Source: a virus. From it: a stretch of DNA of 64,000 bases. The stretch covers positions 1 to 64,000 of IMG/VR virus record IMGVR_UViG_3300033148_007360, one strand, 5' to 3'. Under the pieces are notes generated by a model that saw only the letters and a program-made list of their open reading frames with translations, ran no database searches and had not been told where the DNA came from. Below are positions 41,515-51,373 of the stretch, piece after piece; the stretch's first letter is position 1; every line of letters begins with the position of its first letter. The position numbers and the translations under genes were made by a program.

Positions 41515-43007
41515 AAGTTCTCCCTCCCTTCATCGGCTTTTTCCAATAGGTTCTCATACTCCACCTCGAAATATCCCTCGCTTTCACACACCTCCTTTCT
41601 CGCCTGTGATTGAGCCTTGAGCCAGAAATGATGATGGTCTACAAAATCCACTAAGAACAACCTGTTATCCTTTTTCGGCCTCAGCCCACGGCCATATCGC
41701 TGTATATGCCGCCTCCACTTCCTGCCCGCACCGGCCAGTATAAGCGCATCAATAAACGGGAAATCAACTCCCTCGTCCATGACCGAGCTTCCGATTATAA
41801 TGAATCTTTCCTCCCCGCGCAACTCTGAAAGAATTGTATTGTAATCCCATTGTGAACGTGTCATCCCCCTGTGGTCACACGTATGAGCAGTATTACCGCC
41901 GCTGAGAAACCAGACGTTGCTCAAATCATTCTTGCAATCGGCAAGTAACCGCAACAAGTTCCGCCCGTGCTCGATTCTGTTCACGAATATCAGTACCCTG
42001 CGCCCCCTTTTCCACAAATCCACGGCGGTTTCCACTACCAATCGGTTCCTTTCGAGTTGATAGACTATTCCGGTATCGTAGACGGTATGCCAACTCCAAC
42101 TGGTCAACATCGGGGCGCGGTAGTCCCGCAGGGAATAATAAACTTCAGCCAAATACCCATTTTTCCTAAGATATTCACTTGATAAGACAACCAGCGGAGG
42201 GCCTGTGTGACCTATAACCATCATATCCGCATAGGATACCCGCTTCCGGTCGTCTCTCAAGAAGGGAGTCAAGCCGAATCTCCAAGCCGCGGGGGTGGCA
42301 TTGGAAACCGCCGTCCACATGCCCGATGACAGATGATGCGCTTCATCCACGATGATTACATCCCGGCTTTCCAGCACCTTCAACACGTTTCGATCGTTCA
42401 GTTTAGAAAAGATACCCTTTACATTAGCAACGATTATATCTTTATGAAGTTGAAACTTGCCGCCACCAACCTCTCCCACCGATTCTAAACCACGAGTTTT
42501 AAACCTGGATGCCGTTTGAGTCCGCTGGGCCGTGGTATCACAAAGAAACAGAGACTTGGTAAATTTTCCGGTTTCATATCCGTATTTCAGAAAAGCTGCG
42601 GCAATTTCCGTCTTCCCGCTACCTGTTGGTATCGTAATCAACCCCCGCCCAACCGCCAGCATCTTCTCCACAGCACGGATTTGATAATCCCTTAACTTGC
42701 TGCCGTCTTCAAAATACAATATATCCTTTTCGATGGGTTGGGGGAGAGAGCCGAAATCAGTTTCATCATCATCATCATCACCCTCGCTCGCCACATCCAC
42801 CCCCAAATCCTGTGCGGTAGATTTTATAAGATAGAGAAGACCTGTATGAAAGCTCCCATCTTCTCCAATAACGGAATGGTACTCCCCATCGGAGTCGGGG
42901 AAAACCAAGTGGTCTCTTAATGCGAGGACGGCGTGCGGGTCTCCAGTTAAAGTCGAAACTACCGGCCCCGTTTTTAAACCAACAGACCCCATGACTTTAC
43001 AGCACAT
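41511..43007 (-). CDS. Superfamily 2 DNA helicase (UvsW/DEAH type)
   Basis: 498 residues from ATG 43007 (AGAGGTGG upstream). Walker A IPTGSGKTE (about 125), DEAHH (about 222), motif III-like GLTPF, and motif VI QRYGRGLRP. A run of five Asp lies N-terminal to the helicase core. UvsW-type enzymes remodel recombination and R-loop intermediates. Confidence 0.8.
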   Translation of the reverse strand: MCCKVMGSVGLKTGPVVSTLTGDPHAVLALRDHLVFPDSDGEYHSVIGEDGSFHTGLLYLIKSTAQDLGVDVASEGDDDDDETDFGSLPQPIEKDILYFEDGSKLRDYQIRAVEKMLAVGRGLITIPTGSGKTEIAAAFLKYGYETGKFTKSLFLCDTTAQRTQTASRFKTRGLESVGEVGGGKFQLHKDIIVANVKGIFSKLNDRNVLKVLESRDVIIVDEAHHLSSGMWTAVSNATPAAWRFGLTPFLRDDRKRVSYADMMVIGHTGPPLVVLSSEYLRKNGYLAEVYYSLRDYRAPMLTSWSWHTVYDTGIVYQLERNRLVVETAVDLWKRGRRVLIFVNRIEHGRNLLRLLADCKNDLSNVWFLSGGNTAHTCDHRGMTRSQWDYNTILSELRGEERFIIIGSSVMDEGVDFPFIDALILAGAGRKWRRHIQRYGRGLRPKKDNRLFLVDFVDHHHFWLKAQSQARKEVCESEGYFEVEYENLLEKADEGRENL

Positions 43008-43762
43008 CCACCTCTGTGTAACTCCACCGGAAGGAGGGGATAACAATAACTGCCTGAACACTGTGCTTTCAGATAAACCCTCCCCTCCCATAATGAACGA
43101 TAGATGTCATTATAACAGGAAATCGGGTGATGTGCAAGAGCCGCTTCCGATGAATCGAATATCGCACTCGGTCCTATCTGCCCGTCTCTTAAATCAAGAA
43201 GCGCCTCTGCTCTCTTGTACGCCGACTTTGGCTGTGTTATGCCGTCGAGATCACTGGCAACTTTCATTCCCAGAAGAATTGCAAACGTTGTACCGGTAAT
43301 GGTTTCATATTGCAGCCCACGACTCGTTTTTTGAGGAGGGCAGAGCCATGAAATAAACTCCGCCGTAACATAATCCACAATCATCAGGGGAAACTTCGCT
43401 ACAAATACGTTTACCACGTACTTCAATGATGTCTGAACTTCAGGCGTCTCCACCTCCGTGGGGGCATTCATCAAGCGATAAGCCGCCCAGTGCTCTTTGA
43501 CACTCCACGGGAAACCGTTTGTCTGGGGATGTTGTCGCGCTCCTACGGAATCGAGCCACTTCAAATCACTCTCGACCATGAAAAAAGGATCCAAGTCGGG
43601 AGGTAATTTACCGAAGTATTGTCGGAAGTACCCTTCCGTATCGGTAAGATACTGCCACGCAGCCGCCAACTGCTGTTGATAGTCGAACTTCTCGTATCCG
43701 GGCGGCGGAAAGTACTTACGTCTTCCGCCAAACGGATCTTCAAGCACCCCCTGTATCATCAT
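42974..43762 (-). CDS. Unknown protein between portal and helicase
   Basis: 262 residues from ATG 43762 (GGAGGAGG upstream). N-terminal region has GYEKFDYQQQLAAAWQYL; the middle is hydrophobic and aromatic-rich (LMIVDYVTAEFISWL). No family recognised. Overlaps the helicase by 34 bases. Confidence 0.55.
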   Translation of the reverse strand: MMIQGVLEDPFGGRRKYFPPPGYEKFDYQQQLAAAWQYLTDTEGYFRQYFGKLPPDLDPFFMVESDLKWLDSVGARQHPQTNGFPWSVKEHWAAYRLMNAPTEVETPEVQTSLKYVVNVFVAKFPLMIVDYVTAEFISWLCPPQKTSRGLQYETITGTTFAILLGMKVASDLDGITQPKSAYKRAEALLDLRDGQIGPSAIFDSSEAALAHHPISCYNDIYRSLWEGRVYLKAQCSGSYCYPLLPVELHRGGCAVKSWGLLV

Positions 43763-44063
43763 TACCCCCTCCTCCACCTTTTGATTCAAGATGATTCTCC
43801 ACACCCCCACCATTCGGATTCAAATATCTGGACGCATCAGTGAGTAGTCCAATAAGATGATCAATGTCATTCGGTTTGTAGTTCGGGCCGCGCTTCCAGA
43901 AAAACTTCCCGGTGTTCTTGTCACGCACACGCCTGTAAAGAACCACGTCGAAATACACGGACGGGTCTCCGTCCCCGTGCTGCACTACATTCTCGAAGAT
44001 AGACAACTTGAGATGGGGATGTTCATAAGATCGCACTTGTCGGCTACTTACTACCTCTCCCAT
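43740..44063 (-). CDS. Small unknown protein next to portal
   Basis: 107 residues. FDVVLYRRVRDKNTGKFFWK and GPNYKPNDIDHLIGLLTDA resemble short phage proteins annotated only as hypothetical. Gly/Asn-rich C-terminus. Overlaps portal by 13 bases and the next gene by 23. Confidence 0.5.
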   Translation of the reverse strand: MGEVVSSRQVRSYEHPHLKLSIFENVVQHGDGDPSVYFDVVLYRRVRDKNTGKFFWKRGPNYKPNDIDHLIGLLTDASRYLNPNGGGVENHLESKGGGGGNDDTGGA

Positions 44064-45625
44064 CGCTCCTTGCCCTTCAGTTCCGGCGATTCCTTCCGAA
44101 ACGATTCCGATTTCGGAAGTTCGTCCACCTCTTCGTACAGTGTCTTGTTGATTATCTCACGCTTTTCTCCATCGGACTCCATTGGAGATTCCTTTGAAGT
44201 GAGTTTTCTTATTTCTGAGTCGGAGAGGTGGAGCACATTACGCAGGACATATTCCGTCCACGCTGTTTCGTCCAGTCCCAAATCCCTGCCAACTCGGTTT
44301 ATCTTGTCTGCAACATCAATCCTTGCTGCAAAAGCGTCCATGCGCTCCATTTCTTCAAGGGAACTCGGAGGCTCGAATTCCAAAGTAAAAGCATTCCCCG
44401 CTGTTATCCGGTCATGCGGGAACCCCCTGACCGCCAAGTGTATCTGGCAGAGTCTTCTTAGACCTTCATGCAATCCCCTCTGAAGCAAAGCCGCCCTCCG
44501 CGAAAACTTAATATCCTGGGAAGACAAAGTCTTGTTTGTTTCCACGCTGCTGCGATCACCCCCATAACCGAAAAACGCAGGAGATGCACCCACCGAGCTG
44601 AACATTTCCTTTATCACGTGGTCGTAGTCAACCGCTTCCTTGATATTCACATTCGGCCCTGGGAGCCTTTGAGGTTTCTCGCCCCTGCCCTCTGCGTTAT
44701 AAGGCCATATGACAGCTTCAGAAAATGTAAAGGGATCTATCTCGGTCAGATACCTCCCGTCTCTCCTGTTTCTGTATACATTATGTAACAACCAGTTTGA
44801 CCACTTTTGCATAATGCTGACTTGCTCAACCGGATCAGCCATCCCCACATCCACGGGATAAAGAATCCGGTCTATGGTTGATAAAATACGAAACACGAGA
44901 AAGAGTCGGGAAAAAATGTCCTTCCGACTTGCCGGGAGGTAGGCTCTTGCAATAAGGGAAGTGCCATAGGACGCATTTGACTCCCCCGCATATGACTTTT
45001 CAAAACGCACCCGGAAATGAACCAGCTCCCAGGGCTTGATCTTAGGCCCGTTGTTTTTGATACTATCATCAACAGTACCTGTATAACCTCCCCCGGTGGA
45101 AACCTCGAACCCCAAGAGCCTGCCGCTATCATCCTCTACCCTTTTGACATCTCCGGGGTGAATCCACCGGACTCCGACTATACCCGGATTTTCCTTACCG
45201 ATCTTGTTTCCTCCAAAGACCGGACAAAGTATATCATCTCCATACTTGGCAAGATCATAAGCCTGACCCGTGATCCAAGAGTCAAGTTCTATCCGAGCAA
45301 ATAGTTGATTCAACTCTTTCTTTATGTTGGAATCCGAACTCTTTACGACGACCTCCCCTCGTGTAGCATCCAGTGCCAGTTGCTCCAGTACAGCTCCGAG
45401 AGAGGGTGCTTTCTGGATCATGCGGTCGAGTTCTTCGTACCTGTACCTGCGGATTTTAGGTAAAGCATATGCCGCATCTACATCCCTTGAAAATGAAGGG
45501 GAACTCCTGGTTCTGTAGAGATCCGAAATGGCATCAAGAAGCTCCTGTGATACCAGAGCTTGGCTTTTACCTGAAAACGCCGTTGTTAAAGCATTCTTAA
45601 ATCTTTTTGCCAGAGAATCCGCCAT
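44051..45625 (-). CDS. Portal protein
   Basis: 524 residues. Long alpha/beta protein with WIHPGDVKRVED, ELVHFRVR, DRILYPVDVG and FSSVGASPAFFGYGG, the pattern of T4 gp20-like myovirus portals. Forms the DNA entry vertex. Unusually far (24 kb) from the terminase and directly downstream of the tail-adhesin genes. Confidence 0.8.
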   Translation of the reverse strand: MADSLAKRFKNALTTAFSGKSQALVSQELLDAISDLYRTRSSPSFSRDVDAAYALPKIRRYRYEELDRMIQKAPSLGAVLEQLALDATRGEVVVKSSDSNIKKELNQLFARIELDSWITGQAYDLAKYGDDILCPVFGGNKIGKENPGIVGVRWIHPGDVKRVEDDSGRLLGFEVSTGGGYTGTVDDSIKNNGPKIKPWELVHFRVRFEKSYAGESNASYGTSLIARAYLPASRKDIFSRLFLVFRILSTIDRILYPVDVGMADPVEQVSIMQKWSNWLLHNVYRNRRDGRYLTEIDPFTFSEAVIWPYNAEGRGEKPQRLPGPNVNIKEAVDYDHVIKEMFSSVGASPAFFGYGGDRSSVETNKTLSSQDIKFSRRAALLQRGLHEGLRRLCQIHLAVRGFPHDRITAGNAFTLEFEPPSSLEEMERMDAFAARIDVADKINRVGRDLGLDETAWTEYVLRNVLHLSDSEIRKLTSKESPMESDGEKREIINKTLYEEVDELPKSESFRKESPELKGKERWER

Positions 45626-45637
45626 GAGTTACCTCCA

Positions 45638-48600
45638 TTATCCGCTTGACCCGGTTTCAAATTCACCATCCCGAATCCACAAGTTCCATTTTGCAAAAGT
45701 AAGAAAATCTAACCTATAGTCCAGTACAGGGTAGTTGTCAGCGTTGTTGCCCGTGATGCCGGTTCCATAGTATATGCTGTCCGTGGCAGAAGCATACCTA
45801 CCCGGATCTTCATAAACTCCCCACGGATGCAGCGGGTAGTTCTGATTCCACTTCACATTTATATTCCCGTTAGCATCTGTGACCAGAGTATCTACTATGT
45901 TGCCAAAGTGAACACTACGAAAGTTTGTGCGTGGTTTGCTGCCACTATACCAGCCGGGAGCATAGAAAAAATATGCTTGGGTGGCCAATGATTTTACCGT
46001 ATTGCCGAAAATTACATGCGGTAATGCGTACCCACGTCCAAATGGCGTACCCTCGGAATGACCAAGTGTTATAACATTATTCCCCACGATGCTGTTTTCA
46101 GAATCGAGGTTTATTACCCCCAAATCCTTGTAAAACTCCCCACTGTAAGACGTTGTCCAGAAACCCTTACACCTGTCGAATATATGATTATCAACAACTA
46201 TCGCCATAGACCGATCATTGGAGAAAGAGTCCTCTGTCCCGAATTGGATCAGAGGTGCTAGTTTATCCGTTTCCAGATGACTCCCACGATTTATCTTGTT
46301 GTCATGCAGAACTAACGTTGAGACGGGATTCTTGTAAGAGGATGACCAGCCGTCCAATGGAGTAATCCCAGGAATGCTGAAAAAACTTACAAAAGTTCCA
46401 GGTGTATTGTTGTATGATATATTAAACAACCCCAACCCGTAAGCATTTGGATTTCCCGTCTTGGCCACACTAACAATACCCGGAGGGTCTGGCGAAAATG
46501 ACGCCCCTTCTGAACCAAAGTTGCGCTCTACCTCTGTTATGTACGTCGGGGTGGATACGCCGGGAAACATCGCCGCTACATCATCTCCAGATCCAAACGG
46601 GCCAACAGGCAAACGTTCCCATGAGACGCCGTCAAAATGTGCAATGTACCCTTCGTCACCGCTTATGAAAAGTTCAATACCAGCTTCTGATTCATTACCC
46701 TGAATAGCATGCAGCACGGGGATGTATCCATTCGGCCCGTCTGGAAGGTCAGCGGTTATATCCGACCACTCGACCCCATCGTAGTACTTGCATTCCCCCC
46801 TCTCTGTACTCCGGTTACGTCCGACAATATAGATGTTATTCACCGAAGAAGCCCACGTGTCATGGAATGCTACATCGTAACCAAAGGAGTGGTCAGTCCA
46901 ACTACTGCCATCATACACAAATACAGCTCCCTGATAAGCACTAGTGGCAGTTACCAGCCTACCAGCAGTTACAACACAAGTCTTCGAAGCGACCCAGATA
47001 GAATACAGTATGCAATACCGATAACTTCCCGGAAGATGATGATGAACGATGCTATCACCATCAAATTGCATTACTGTTGAGGGCGAAGCACCCGAGTCGT
47101 TTGAACAAAATCCTGTCAGCCATACGTTATTCTCCCCGCTCCCATGAATGTCAATTACTGGCCGGTCTTCGGCATACCAGCGAGTAATTACACCATCAGA
47201 TACGGTTCCGAACGTCAGCCGATGGCCAGATCCCCGTTTAAGGGCACAGAATACAAAAATTTTATCTGAGGATGTATTCTCTGCATAACATCCCAGAGCC
47301 AGCATATCCCCTGCCTGCACATCTACAAGATCGTCTGTGTAAGTCCACTCTTTCCCATCAGGCATAGACTGTATATGTACGTCAATACGGTTAGCCACCT
47401 CTAAAGATTCGCTGATTCCGGTAACAACTAGAACCCTACCCTCGGATGGGATTGAACAAAAGCCGTGGTAGGGATGTCTATGTGTCCAGTAATCTGCCCG
47501 TATTGAATTCACTTTCTTCCAAGAGGTTCCATCAAAGAGAAAAATTTGCAAAAAATCCGTGTCCGACCTTACATCGGCAACATAGAGTCCTCCTGGCTCC
47601 GCGGGAGGCCCCATGACCTTTTCTTCTCCACATTCATTTTTAGACAACCACAAACCATGACAGGCTTGAACACCTATAGTCCTCCCCCCTATCGCGGTAG
47701 ATCCCGCAAGGATAGAGCTGCTGATACTCGCACCCATCCGGTATACCATCAAGTCTGAATTGTTGCTGGTTCCCACGGTCTTTGCGAAGTGCTCCAAGTC
47801 ACCGTAAAGATTTTCGTTATCAATCACCGACACTACCCTGCCACGCCCATCGCCTGCACGGAGATAGTCGCCCGGCTTTATGTTAGAATTCACAAAAGAT
47901 CCACCGGGCAGGGAGACTAAACTTGAACCTGCCGTAGTCTGTGCTCCCCCGCTCACCCAAATACCGGCGTCAAACACAATCCATGAATGCCCCGAAAACG
48001 TGATCTTGGGGTTACCTATACCACGAATTACGGTTCCTGAAGCGGGTTGAATTGTAGTTCCAACTGTATATTCTGTATAAGGGTCGCCGAGGACAAGAAT
48101 TTCTGCTCCAGGATTCTCGGAGATCGCATCCTCCAAATCGCTGTACCTCGCCCTATCCCACGTCTTACTCACTATAATCGGCCCATTATGTAAAAAAGAT
48201 GCTACCTCGGTCAAGCCCGCAACGTAGGCAAGGGCGGATTCAATGGATGTCACACCAGCTACTCCAACAGTAGCACCTACCAAAGCAGCACCATTGGATG
48301 ATGACAGTTCAGAAATAGTATAGTATCTGCTGTCGTGCCCCGTCATTCCCACAGTAGTTGTTAGTGAAAAGTGTGACTGGAGTATCCCACCGTGTGCAAC
48401 AGCGTGAACAGTTATCCATTCTGTTACTCCTGGAACTTGCCCAAACACCAAAAGTGTAGATTCGGGGTTATTGACAAGAGAGTGTTTCAAAGCGCTGGCA
48501 GACTCGAAATCCCATGCAGTTGTCGTACTCCCTCCTACCATCATGTATCGGTAATCTGCGCGGATTATCTCGTTAACCGAATCGGAATCAACCCCCCGTG

Positions 48601-49063
48601 ACAAGTAAAAATCCTGCCCCCGGAACCAGGCAGTACTCCGTAGAGGAACATAAGCCGGTAACGGCTCCCACTCCGCCGCAAGGGAAGAGAGTGGCATGGA
48701 AACATATGGAGTTTGCGCTACCGTATCAGCAAAAAGAAGCTTAACGCCGTCGTATTCCGTAACTTCACTAACTGAATCGCTATACACAAAATTATAAGTA
48801 GCTCTATCCGCAGGAAGTTTTCCCCGATAAACGTGCTTCCCGTACAACACACCATATTTATTATCGGGAATAGAATAAATCTGCCGCTCTGTTTCCCTTA
48901 CGTAAACCCCATCCTGCGTAATCCAACTTAAATCATCCACGTGTACTGTTCCACCAGATATAGAGTAGGATGCACCACAAAGACCAGCCCCATATAAGGC
49001 AAGTTGCCTTCGGTTCAGACCAGCAGAACTATCTCTTATCATAAAATGGTGTAGTAGGCGCAA
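45638..49063 (-). CDS. Large tail fibre/adhesin with beta-helix and propeller-like repeats
   Basis: 1141 residues. N-terminal attachment region, a central beta-helix-like stretch (GTVIRGIGNPKITF; SIVGNNVITLG further on), and between about 500 and 850 repeated segments of the type N-N-I/V-Y/W-hydrophobic-G plus FDGVSWERL, KYYDGVEWSDI and YDGSSWTDHS, reminiscent of propeller blades. Likely binds host surface glycans. Shares N-terminal style with the next protein. No depolymerase residues identified. Confidence 0.65.
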   Translation of the reverse strand: MRLLHHFMIRDSSAGLNRRQLALYGAGLCGASYSISGGTVHVDDLSWITQDGVYVRETERQIYSIPDNKYGVLYGKHVYRGKLPADRATYNFVYSDSVSEVTEYDGVKLLFADTVAQTPYVSMPLSSLAAEWEPLPAYVPLRSTAWFRGQDFYLSRGVDSDSVNEIIRADYRYMMVGGSTTTAWDFESASALKHSLVNNPESTLLVFGQVPGVTEWITVHAVAHGGILQSHFSLTTTVGMTGHDSRYYTISELSSSNGAALVGATVGVAGVTSIESALAYVAGLTEVASFLHNGPIIVSKTWDRARYSDLEDAISENPGAEILVLGDPYTEYTVGTTIQPASGTVIRGIGNPKITFSGHSWIVFDAGIWVSGGAQTTAGSSLVSLPGGSFVNSNIKPGDYLRAGDGRGRVVSVIDNENLYGDLEHFAKTVGTSNNSDLMVYRMGASISSSILAGSTAIGGRTIGVQACHGLWLSKNECGEEKVMGPPAEPGGLYVADVRSDTDFLQIFLFDGTSWKKVNSIRADYWTHRHPYHGFCSIPSEGRVLVVTGISESLEVANRIDVHIQSMPDGKEWTYTDDLVDVQAGDMLALGCYAENTSSDKIFVFCALKRGSGHRLTFGTVSDGVITRWYAEDRPVIDIHGSGENNVWLTGFCSNDSGASPSTVMQFDGDSIVHHHLPGSYRYCILYSIWVASKTCVVTAGRLVTATSAYQGAVFVYDGSSWTDHSFGYDVAFHDTWASSVNNIYIVGRNRSTERGECKYYDGVEWSDITADLPDGPNGYIPVLHAIQGNESEAGIELFISGDEGYIAHFDGVSWERLPVGPFGSGDDVAAMFPGVSTPTYITEVERNFGSEGASFSPDPPGIVSVAKTGNPNAYGLGLFNISYNNTPGTFVSFFSIPGITPLDGWSSSYKNPVSTLVLHDNKINRGSHLETDKLAPLIQFGTEDSFSNDRSMAIVVDNHIFDRCKGFWTTSYSGEFYKDLGVINLDSENSIVGNNVITLGHSEGTPFGRGYALPHVIFGNTVKSLATQAYFFYAPGWYSGSKPRTNFRSVHFGNIVDTLVTDANGNINVKWNQNYPLHPWGVYEDPGRYASATDSIYYGTGITGNNADNYPVLDYRLDFLTFAKWNLWIRDGEFETGSSG

Positions 49064-49075
49064 CTTAGACCCCCG

Positions 49076-51370
49076 TTACTCATAGTCATTTCCAACTTCA
49101 ACAATCCCGATATTTGTCCCGCCCTTCCTCAGCGATCCCGAAGAATGACCGTTACCAATATAGACAAATCCGCTCACGCTTCTTGCCAGAACCGGATCCG
49201 AGTAAGTAATGTCTGGATCCCCCTTAAACAAATTTCCCTCCACTCTCATATTAGTCACTTCCACGAATTCCGCTACGTAGTGAAGTGTCGGTGGAGTCGG
49301 AACTGAATCCCCGTGTGCTACATTCCTGACAGTGTTGAAACTAAATACACTCCCCGTATCAGACCTTATAATACAGACAGCCGGCAGAGTATAAAGCGGC
49401 TTGCTGGCCGGTGCGGATATATTGCCTTTTATAACACCGGTTCTGCACATGTAAGTATAATAACTGTAAGGATGAGTCTCAGCGCTGTCGAAGTTTGTCA
49501 TCAGGTTAAAAAACATGGGGCCGAAGGTGTTGAACGCAACCTTGTAATCTTCCACATAACTTAGAAGAGCATATCTGGCACCTTCATTGAAAATATTTTC
49601 AGTGATGATCACGTTCTTGCTGTACACCGGATTGTCCCCGTTGGTATTATTCACGTGCTCAAACAGGGAATCTAATAACCCACTCGGTTGAACAGCACCC
49701 GTTGTTGAACTCAGATTTTTCGTACTTACGACTGCAATCATCACGCCAGATAACCAATTATCATACTCGCTGGCGCTGAGGTCAAACCCTCCAAAGTTCC
49801 AACGAGGATAGGTTTGATGTAGGTATAGTCCATCTACATTTGCCGCAAGAATTACGGGATAGGGTGATGCCGCCCTCCCCTCGATGCTAACGCCTTGCAA
49901 TACTATATTTGACCGTCTTATGCTGGCTGTACCAACAAGCGTTTTATCATTGATTGCTTCATATAAGTCCCCCCTGCATTTTAGAGTATTCTGATCAAGC
50001 ACATCCATAACCGTGCATGTAAACCCAGACAACTCCACCGTATCCCCGGAACCCACATTTCCCTCAAGGAAATTAGAGTTCACCGAAGACACCTGACACT
50101 CCCCCTTCGATAACCCAACCACTGTTCCATCTTTTATTGTTGTGTCAGTAACTTCCCCATACCCGATAATTTTGAGAGATGGCTCAGTATCAGAAGATGC
50201 GCGAAGAATAGCCCCGTAAGATCCTGTAAGTACCGTATTTGAGTGCAATTCACAGTCGGAGACGTCATGTTCACCAGGTTTAAAGTAGAAATAGGCTCCA
50301 GTTGAACCCAACGCATTTAGAGCTGCTTTCAAGGTCGGATAGCCACCGGAACCAATCAGAACCATTGGTCGTATGTTTATCAACTCCCGAAGTGCCCCCT
50401 CGACAGTGCTGCTGTCATAATGTTCTCCAAAGTCCCTTATACCAATATTTGAAGCACCTGAACTGGATGATAAGACTGTCTTAGGAAAATACCTGCCGTC
50501 GTGATCTGTGTTACTCCCGTCCACATCCGGCATATCCAGGAGGTCGGAATGGTTCCCGATCTGGAAAGCTTGAACTCCATCCTTCGTAACTTCAAAGACA
50601 GGACCTGTCCAAAATGAAGAAAAAGTTCCCGCCGACTGTCCCACTGAAGCATAATAACAGGATATGATGGCAGCATCCGTATCTGATTTCGCCGATAGAA
50701 TGAATATAACCGACCTTTTCGTGGAATCCTCTTGATGCCACTTCCCGGTGTCTCTCCTGTAATAAGCATTAAGCACTTGAACCACACTATCGGAATCTTC
50801 GGGGTGTCGCATAAGATAAAAGTGGTCATCGTTCGACCCGCCTTTTAGCCAGTACCCCGCCTCATTAGTAGGTCGGAAGTCCGGTTCGTGGTCGGCGGTT
50901 ATAAACTCGTTTGCTTTTGGTACCGGGAAAATATGACTGGAACCAATGCCCGTATTACCCGCTGGAACAAAGATATAAGCGATCGGAACTTGTGTATCGG
51001 TAACTTCCGGTGGCGTCGGGGGATCGCCGGGAGTTCCAGGGGAAACATAATAACCCGCCTCGTTTGGAGGGTATCCCGTATTGTAAGTGTAATCCAATAC
51101 GAAAATATCAATCCTGTCCAGTGTATCGTGGCTGCGCTCTTTCACCTCGGCTGCAAAGGGTACGTCTGTCTCCTCGATAACAACAACACCATCCTTTGTT
51201 AAAATGGCGCTGTATGGAGCATCCCCCCTCTCTAAGTTCAGATACCAATTGTCGGATACAGTAACCTTGCACCCCTGTAAGGGGCCGGGCCCGGAAGTCA
51301 GGGAGTTTATATCATTCAGGTAAGCCGTTAAATCTGGACTCATGTAATCGAATATGCGCCTTTGAGTCAT
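49076..51370 (-). CDS. Tail fibre with right-handed beta-helix
   Basis: 764 residues. N-terminal baseplate-attachment region (ILTKDGVVVIEETDVP), Pro-rich linker (GTPGDPPTPPEV), then pectate-lyase-like beta-helix rungs from about 330 (FKPGEHDVSDCELHSNT; SIRRSNIVLQGVSIEG) ending in SGFVYIGNGHSSG. A tailspike or depolymerase role is possible; catalytic residues not identifiable. Confidence 0.65.
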   Translation of the reverse strand: MTQRRIFDYMSPDLTAYLNDINSLTSGPGPLQGCKVTVSDNWYLNLERGDAPYSAILTKDGVVVIEETDVPFAAEVKERSHDTLDRIDIFVLDYTYNTGYPPNEAGYYVSPGTPGDPPTPPEVTDTQVPIAYIFVPAGNTGIGSSHIFPVPKANEFITADHEPDFRPTNEAGYWLKGGSNDDHFYLMRHPEDSDSVVQVLNAYYRRDTGKWHQEDSTKRSVIFILSAKSDTDAAIISCYYASVGQSAGTFSSFWTGPVFEVTKDGVQAFQIGNHSDLLDMPDVDGSNTDHDGRYFPKTVLSSSSGASNIGIRDFGEHYDSSTVEGALRELINIRPMVLIGSGGYPTLKAALNALGSTGAYFYFKPGEHDVSDCELHSNTVLTGSYGAILRASSDTEPSLKIIGYGEVTDTTIKDGTVVGLSKGECQVSSVNSNFLEGNVGSGDTVELSGFTCTVMDVLDQNTLKCRGDLYEAINDKTLVGTASIRRSNIVLQGVSIEGRAASPYPVILAANVDGLYLHQTYPRWNFGGFDLSASEYDNWLSGVMIAVVSTKNLSSTTGAVQPSGLLDSLFEHVNNTNGDNPVYSKNVIITENIFNEGARYALLSYVEDYKVAFNTFGPMFFNLMTNFDSAETHPYSYYTYMCRTGVIKGNISAPASKPLYTLPAVCIIRSDTGSVFSFNTVRNVAHGDSVPTPPTLHYVAEFVEVTNMRVEGNLFKGDPDITYSDPVLARSVSGFVYIGNGHSSGSLRKGGTNIGIVEVGNDYE

Positions 51371-51373
51371 TTC

